From the NCBI GenBank assembly GCA_910578885.1, contig CAJTSH010000003.1, positions 1-64,000 on the forward strand: DNA of 64,000 bases, in the 5' to 3' direction. The stretch is from an uncultured Lachnospiraceae bacterium. GTDB lineage: Bacteria; Bacillota; Clostridia; Lachnospirales; Lachnospiraceae. Under the pieces are notes generated by a model, which was given only the letters and a program-made list of their open reading frames with translations, was not told the DNA's origin and did no database searches. Position numbers and translations under genes: made by a program. The stretch's first letter is position 1. Each line of letters starts with the position of its first letter. Below, one piece after another: positions 59,355 to 64,000 of this stretch.

Positions 59355-61619
59355 TTACTCCACATTCTTCAACGCCTCATCCATCGGAATCCTCTGAATC
59401 TTCCGAAACTGCAGCAAAGCTACCATAAGATAAACCGCCATGCCCATCAGGAACATCTCTCCATAAATCTTCGAATCAATGTAAAGCGTCAGCCAGCCGC
59501 TAAATCCCTTCATCATCTCCCTATAAATCAGACGGATAATTTCTGTAGAAACAAACAAGCTGATTCCGATGGAAATAATGACTACCCAAGTCGTCGCCAG
59601 AAGATACAGCCTTCCAATCTCTCCATTTCGATATCCCAATATTTTTACCATAGATATAGATCCCGTATTCTGCTCCAAAATCAGTCTGGTCAGCAGGTAA
59701 ATTAAAAGCGCCGCCAAGACAACTGCAAAAACATTTACCATAGAAAACATCTTGCCCATAGAAACCGTCAACTGTCTGGAAACCTTCGTCAAGTCATCCT
59801 CCGTAATGCAGGAAGCAATGTACTCCTCCTTTATCTCCGTCAATTTCTCATCCGAAAAGTATCCGTTGAAATCATCTTCCTTCCGTTCAAAAACATCCCT
59901 GTATTGCTCTGCTGAAAGGAATACTGCAAGCATTGCCGGATAATCCTGAATTTTCCCAACCTGAAAAGTATATTGCTTCTCTCCAAATTCCTCCCGCAGC
60001 GTAACAAAGTCTCCCTCCCGCAGCTTATATTTTTCTGCAAAACCATCCGAAATAATCACTCCTGTTTCCGGCAAATCCCAATCCACATACCGGCTGTTTT
60101 CTTCTATTCCATAGACGGTAACCGCCTCTTCCTCAAATCCTTCTTCCCTTGTCTTTAAAGAGGTTACGTTATACTTCTCTGCTTTCTCCGATTCTAATTC
60201 TACCGGATATTTGAGTACATATTGATACTCCGCTATCATATTTGCAAGCGCCTCGTCCTGATAATGAGACAGCAGCGGAGACATCATCATTCCGAACAAC
60301 ATCAGAATATTTGCAAATATAATCCCTGCGAATAAGGTCATATAGTTGGCTCTGTTCTGGAAAATAATCCTCAGACGGAATCTGGTAAAGAAACGAAAAT
60401 TCGGCAAACGCACAGCCTTCTTATGCTTCGTGCGGCTCAAATCCCGGCGGATAAACTGCAGGGGTGATAAGGACAGGCTTCGCATCAGGGAAATCACATT
60501 TGTAATGCTCATAATAACCAACGGTACAACCGTTGTCAGCCAAAAAGCTTCTCCATTCCATACTGTTTCATAGGTGGGAAGACTGTAGCTATTGTAGTAC
60601 ATGCCTGCCACCATAAATTTGAATACCGTATAGCCTAAAACATTTCCCACAATTGCCGCAAGCAGCGTGACAAGCAGCGGCATCGCAAGATAATGCCGCA
60701 GCAGTTCTCCTTTTGTATAACCAGAAGCCCGCAGCGTTCCGATGACAGCGGCTTCACGCACAATCGTATGACGAATCGTAACCGAAAATACAAACGCCAG
60801 AATTACAATCAGAATATAGAGAAGAACAATCATCATTGTCCTGTCTCCGCCCATGTCATCCCCTGTAAACTGGATTGCCTGATTGGCATAGCGGGGAACA
60901 TAGCCGGATATCTTAGCCTGTACTGCAAGCCCCTTCATAAGATTATCTGATTTATCTTTTTCTTCTATCGTATCCTTTGGCGCTTCCTTATACTTCCAAG
61001 AATAGCTATAATGCAAACCAGATGGTCCAAACGCTCCTGCTCCATCCTTTGTCATCACAGCAACGCCAAACTTTACCGCATCAAACATCATATCCCCATT
61101 ATCCGTAAACAATGCGCTGTAATCCGACAGAGCCACCAGACCTGTAACAGTTAAATCTCTGCCGCCCGCCTCAATTATGTCATTTACTGCAATCTGATTG
61201 TTCTGTGCATACATTCTGTCAATTGCAATCTCATCCGGCGCCGTTGGCAGTTCTCCTTCCATAAGACACACAAGATTCACTTCTGTGCGCTCCGAAAAAA
61301 TCCGAAGCACGCTATCAATTGTTTTATTCAGATCGCTGTCCACATCCACCTCATGATAGAAATCTAAATAAATGCTGACTCCTCCTTTTTCCAGCTCCGA
61401 AATCACTTCTTCATCGGCTTTCTCCTCTAAGACAAAATGTCCGTCCTCAATGTTATACTTTTCAAAACTCTCGTCATACGCCTTTATCATACTGCCGCCG
61501 GCAACAAGAAAGCCTGAAACAAACCCTATCGTTGCCGCCAGAAACAAAAATATCACCAGATATTTTCCGAATTCGGAAATCAGCTCACGCAACAATCTTT
61601 TCCGCAATGGATTTCTCAT
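59355..61619 (-). CDS. FtsX-like ABC transporter permease
   Basis: The 754-residue permease has an N-terminal helix (EFGKYLVIFLFLAATIGFVS), a large external domain to about residue 265, and a first FtsX core of three helices (IVILAFVFSVTIRHTIVREA then AVIGTLRASGYTKGELLRHY). A second external domain follows with a second FtsX core near the C-terminus (SISMVKILGYRNGEIGRLYL). The ATG at 61619 has AAGGCGGTG upstream and is 13 bp after the ATPase gene. It forms a MacB/LolCDE-like mechanotransmission-type complex, probably for peptides or surface lipids. Substrate unknown. Confidence 0.88.
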   Translation of the reverse strand: MRNPLRKRLLRELISEFGKYLVIFLFLAATIGFVSGFLVAGGSMIKAYDESFEKYNIEDGHFVLEEKADEEVISELEKGGVSIYLDFYHEVDVDSDLNKTIDSVLRIFSERTEVNLVCLMEGELPTAPDEIAIDRMYAQNNQIAVNDIIEAGGRDLTVTGLVALSDYSALFTDNGDMMFDAVKFGVAVMTKDGAGAFGPSGLHYSYSWKYKEAPKDTIEEKDKSDNLMKGLAVQAKISGYVPRYANQAIQFTGDDMGGDRTMMIVLLYILIVILAFVFSVTIRHTIVREAAVIGTLRASGYTKGELLRHYLAMPLLVTLLAAIVGNVLGYTVFKFMVAGMYYNSYSLPTYETVWNGEAFWLTTVVPLVIMSITNVISLMRSLSLSPLQFIRRDLSRTKHKKAVRLPNFRFFTRFRLRIIFQNRANYMTLFAGIIFANILMLFGMMMSPLLSHYQDEALANMIAEYQYVLKYPVELESEKAEKYNVTSLKTREEGFEEEAVTVYGIEENSRYVDWDLPETGVIISDGFAEKYKLREGDFVTLREEFGEKQYTFQVGKIQDYPAMLAVFLSAEQYRDVFERKEDDFNGYFSDEKLTEIKEEYIASCITEDDLTKVSRQLTVSMGKMFSMVNVFAVVLAALLIYLLTRLILEQNTGSISMVKILGYRNGEIGRLYLLATTWVVIISIGISLFVSTEIIRLIYREMMKGFSGWLTLYIDSKIYGEMFLMGMAVYLMVALLQFRKIQRIPMDEALKNVE

Positions 61620-61632
61620 ATCATCACCGCCT

Positions 61633-62331
61633 TTACCAGTCCAGTTCACTTGCCGGAATCTTCTCTTCATTCAGATAATTTTTCCGAATCTGCCCATCCC
61701 TCAGTTTAATCACACGGTCTGCCATATTTTTAATCGCATCATTGTGCGTTACCATAATAACGGTGTTTCCATATTTCCGGTTGACCTCTTCAATCAGCTT
61801 CAATATCTCCTTAGAGGTATGATAATCAAGCGCCCCCGTCGGCTCGTCGCAGAGCAGAATATCAGGATTCTTGACAATTGCGCGCCCAATCGCAGTTCTC
61901 TGCTGCTGCCCGCCGGAAAGCTGATTCGGCAGCTTGTGACGGTGTTCATACAGCCCCAAAGTTTTTAACAGCTCATCAATTTTCAAAGGCATAGAACTTA
62001 AATAGGCTCCGACTTCTATATTTTCCTTTACACTCAGATTCGGAATCAGATTGTACATCTGAAATACATAGCCCAGATGCTTTCTTCGATAATCTGTCAA
62101 AGTCCTTTCCTTCATCTCCGCCGTCTTTTCTCCATTGATAGAGACAAATCCATTATCCGCAGTATCAATCCCTCCAATAATATTTAATAAAGTAGATTTA
62201 CCGGAACCGGAAGGTCCCAGTAAGACGCATATTTCTCCCCGCTCTACGGTAAAACTGATTCCCCTTAACACTTCTGCCTTATTAGAATTATTTCCATAAC
62301 ATTTCTTCAAATCATGAATCTCCAAAAACAT
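61633..62331 (-). CDS. ABC transporter ATPase (MacB/LolD type)
   Basis: The 232-residue subunit shows Walker A GPSGSGKST, the Q-loop YVFQMYNLIP, signature LSGGQQQR, Walker B ILLCDEPTGALD and the H-loop VTHND. It pairs with the FtsX-type permease downstream. The start at 62331 (MFLEIHDLKKCYG) follows AAAGGGGCGGG; the frame extends to 62400 without conservation. Two promoters with dyads precede the operon, so it is probably induced through a repressor encoded elsewhere. Confidence 0.92.
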   Translation of the reverse strand: MFLEIHDLKKCYGNNSNKAEVLRGISFTVERGEICVLLGPSGSGKSTLLNIIGGIDTADNGFVSINGEKTAEMKERTLTDYRRKHLGYVFQMYNLIPNLSVKENIEVGAYLSSMPLKIDELLKTLGLYEHRHKLPNQLSGGQQQRTAIGRAIVKNPDILLCDEPTGALDYHTSKEILKLIEEVNRKYGNTVIMVTHNDAIKNMADRVIKLRDGQIRKNYLNEEKIPASELDW

Positions 62332-62385
62332 TTTTCCCGCCCCTTTCTGATTCACATATTCCTCTTGTATGAACATCTCTTCATG

Positions 62386-62419
62386 TGAATATATAAACAT
62401 GTATTCATATTTATGTCAA
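62386..62419 (-). promoter_or_regulatory. Proximal promoter with dyad, ABC exporter operon
   Basis: On the minus strand TTGACA (62419-62414) is followed after 17-18 bp by TTATAT/TATATA. TGAATA and TATTCA form an inverted repeat at 62386-62407 within the spacer and -10, as expected for a repressor site. Confidence 0.5.
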
Positions 62420-62511
62420 TCCATTTTTCCAACTGCTTTTAACTTTCACTTTACACACCATCTAACCTTTGTCAGCCTACACTAACTATGTGTGAAAAAA
62501 AATTAGCTCCA

Positions 62512-62548
62512 TTACGGTTAGAATATTCTAACCGTAAGTATTTGTCAA
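62512..62548 (-). promoter_or_regulatory. Distal promoter overlapped by a perfect 26-bp palindrome
   Basis: On the minus strand TTGACA (62548-62543) and TATTCT (62525-62520) are exactly 17 bp apart. Positions 62512-62537 are a perfect palindrome centred on GAATATTC, with half-site TTACGGTTAGAAT. It covers the -10, a classic TetR-type operator placement. It is directed at the ABC exporter. Confidence 0.7.
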
Positions 62549-62588
62549 GAATATTTCTATATTTTTACATACATAGCGCAACTTCTAG

Positions 62589-63089
62589 TTACTGTTCACG
62601 CCCAGTCAATTCCGTCCCCCACTCTTCAATCAGTCTTTCTAACTTCCATGATGCATTTGCCGGACTTGTAGACGGCATTTTTTTCACTGGCGGATACCAA
62701 GGCGCATCACAATACTTTAAAAACAGTTCGTAGGCTTTGCCGCCATTACACAATATTTTTTCAATGGGAGCCTGCCGTAAAATGAGGTTCATATCATTTG
62801 CCGCGACATTCCGAATGGAGCTGTCCGAGGATCCTTCAATCTCGCAGCTTTCGATTACATCCCATACTGCGATCCGGCTTCCAAGCAGAAATTCCTTCTT
62901 CTCCTCAATCGTTTCCGGCGGTTCTGCCGCAGCAATTCCGGCAAGCATTTTCCAGAAGCGGTTCTGGGGGTGCCCGTAATAAAATTGCTTTTCTCTGGAT
63001 TTTACTGATGGAAAAGAGCCAAGTATTAAAATCCGGGATTTTTCATCAAATACCGGTCCAAATGTGTGTGTTACGCGTATAGATTCCAT
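62589..63089 (-). CDS. DNA-deoxyinosine / uracil-DNA glycosylase family protein
   Basis: The 166-residue protein shows ILILGSFPSVKSREKQFYYG followed by HPQNRFWKML near the N-terminus, AVWDVIESCEIEGSSDSSIR in the middle and KKMPSTSPANA near the end. This is the pattern of the hypoxanthine/uracil-DNA glycosylase branch of the UDG superfamily, which removes deaminated bases in base-excision repair. The ATG at 63089 (MESIRVTHTFG) follows AAGGGGATAAGG; the frame upstream to 63155 is not conserved. Exact substrate (hypoxanthine or uracil) is inferred. Confidence 0.8.
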   Translation of the reverse strand: MESIRVTHTFGPVFDEKSRILILGSFPSVKSREKQFYYGHPQNRFWKMLAGIAAAEPPETIEEKKEFLLGSRIAVWDVIESCEIEGSSDSSIRNVAANDMNLILRQAPIEKILCNGGKAYELFLKYCDAPWYPPVKKMPSTSPANASWKLERLIEEWGTELTGREQ

Positions 63090-63201
63090 TGCCTTATCCC
63101 CTTCCTGCCGCCAGACTGTTTTCCTAATTATATCAAATGTACTATGTTTTTCCAATTATTTTTTCTAAGCGACAATCTCAAATTTAAATTACTTTTCGGA
63201 A

Positions 63202-63230
63202 TTGTGTTCCTGTTGAAGATAGATTATAAT
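63202..63230 (+). promoter_or_regulatory. Promoter of the alpha/beta hydrolase gene
   Basis: TTGTGT (63202-63207) and a perfect TATAAT (63225-63230) are 17 bp apart, about 100 bp before the start codon. Confidence 0.6.
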
Positions 63231-63337
63231 TATATATGGAAAATTAAAATTCAATTATGCCAGAACCGCAAACGCCGCGCGTCAGTTCACTTTTGTTAAT
63301 CAGCATTCCCCACGGCGCCTAAAGACAAGGAGATACT

Positions 63338-64000
63338 ATGTTTATCCAATTAAACGGTCAAATACTTTATTATGAAAAATCAGGAGAAGGTTCTCCTATT
63401 ATACTTGTTCACGGCAACGGTGAGACACATGAAATATTCGACGTCCTGATTCCCGAACTTGCAAAAAATCATACTGTTTATGCGTTAGATACCAGAGGGC
63501 ATGGGCAATCTGCCACGCCTAAGACTTTTCATTATGAAGATATGGCAGACGACGTCGTAGAATTCATCCACGCCCTTTCTATACAGAAGCCCTCTTTCTA
63601 TGGTTTTAGCGACGGGGGTATTATCGGTCTGCTCCTTGCCTCTAAATACCCGGACAAGCTTTCCAGCCTGATCGTAAGCGGCGCCAATTTAAAACCCAAG
63701 GATTTGAAAAAAAGATTTCTGCGGAAAATGAAACGGTTGTACCGCAAACGAAAAAATCCTCTGCTTCTTCTGATGCTGACGGAACCGGATATTGAAATCG
63801 AACGGCTTCACTTTATTTCCGTTCCTACGCTTGTGCTTGCCGGGCAGAAAGACATTGTCAAGAAGTCTGCAACGCAAAGGATTGCCAAGCATATTCCCCA
63901 TGCCACTCTGCGCATTTTAGAAGGGGAAAATCATGGCAGTTATGTGGAACACAGTCCCAAACTTTATCCGTTGATTCAAGATTTCTTAAATTTGTCGATA
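63338..64000 (+). CDS. Alpha/beta hydrolase (3' end outside window)
   Basis: The frame is open to the last base, giving 221 residues. It has the hydrolase-fold landmarks: oxyanion segment LVHGNGETHE, LDTRGHGQS, the nucleophile elbow YGFSDGG (Ser), the acid in VLAGQKDIV and the histidine in EGENHGSYVEHSP. All three catalytic residues are therefore present and the protein is nearly complete, as about 240-260 residues is usual. AAGGAG lies 6 nt before the ATG. The substrate, a small ester or amide, cannot be predicted. Confidence 0.88.
   Translation, partial: MFIQLNGQILYYEKSGEGSPIILVHGNGETHEIFDVLIPELAKNHTVYALDTRGHGQSATPKTFHYEDMADDVVEFIHALSIQKPSFYGFSDGGIIGLLLASKYPDKLSSLIVSGANLKPKDLKKRFLRKMKRLYRKRKNPLLLLMLTEPDIEIERLHFISVPTLVLAGQKDIVKKSATQRIAKHIPHATLRILEGENHGSYVEHSPKLYPLIQDFLNLSI

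Noticed and set aside
1..64000. CRISPR array, tRNA or rRNA genes, prophage
   Set aside because: No regularly spaced direct repeats, no cloverleaf with tRNA consensus and no phage structural genes were seen; the repeats present are dispersed and palindromic.

Overview
The window looks like a chromosomal segment of a spore-forming, anaerobic Gram-positive gut bacterium of the Lachnospiraceae (Clostridia). This rests on dipicolinate synthase genes behind a textbook sigma-K promoter, a Spo0A-type regulator, a GatCAB amidotransferase operon led by a T-box, many paralogues typical of that family, moderate GC content and strong AGGAGG-type ribosome binding sites. The genus cannot be fixed from the sequence alone. 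Most genes lie on the minus strand. No rRNA, tRNA, CRISPR array or prophage was seen.

Layout. 1-3200: the C-terminal end of an ISAs1-family transposase sits against a C39-peptidase ABC exporter that has lost most of its ATPase domain. Divergent to the exporter is a Spo0A-like regulator whose phospho-acceptor aspartate is a glutamate. 3200-10540: a MATE pump, an aspartate aminotransferase-like enzyme, RarA, a polysaccharide deacetylase and a FIST sensor-MCP pair. 10670-14840: pantothenate/CoA genes (DUF2520 reductase-like gene, panB, panC, panD, coaBC). 15135-16670: dpaA-dpaB for spore dipicolinate. 17200-25560: DegV, a transglutaminase-like exoprotein, a very compact cloverleaf-forming element ahead of a DUF5721 gene, a cold-shock gene, lspA, an MCP-flavin lipoprotein pair and a Csp-like subtilase. 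25630-32280: a six-gene tetrapyrrole operon (hemA, sirC-like, hemC, cobA-hemD, hemB, hemL) serving siroheme/cobalamin precursors. 32390-38560: a ClpX-type unfoldase and a MoxR-DUF58-transglutaminase operon. 38700-41720: two decayed genes (an Rpn-type nuclease gene with an early stop and a shrunken cytidylate kinase-like gene) and a second MATE pump. 41720-45900: a 1393-residue secreted GH5 glycosidase. 46310-52590: T-box, aspS, gatC (fused behind a GNAT acetyltransferase), gatA, gatB, a complete Asp/Asn-Gln tRNA amidation operon. 52800-64000: a protein tyrosine phosphatase, an AT-rich island, two DUF4230 genes, a hybrid histidine kinase, a 5'-truncated zinc macrodomain gene, an FtsX-type ABC exporter behind two operator-bearing promoters, a DNA glycosylase and a partial alpha/beta hydrolase.

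Intergenic DNA is rich in dispersed, self-complementary repeats. One family of about 84 bp occurs five times, a second four times (two of them short matches), and a third fills the aspS-gatC gap and runs into the apparent 5' coding sequence of the GNAT-GatC gene. The items I would look at first are the 174-nt cloverleaf at 19521-19694, whose three imperfect positions are all G-U wobbles on the plus strand only; the GNAT-GatC fusion; the repeat families; and the divergent exporter/pseudo-receiver Spo0A locus with three helically phased 10-bp repeats between the two genes.
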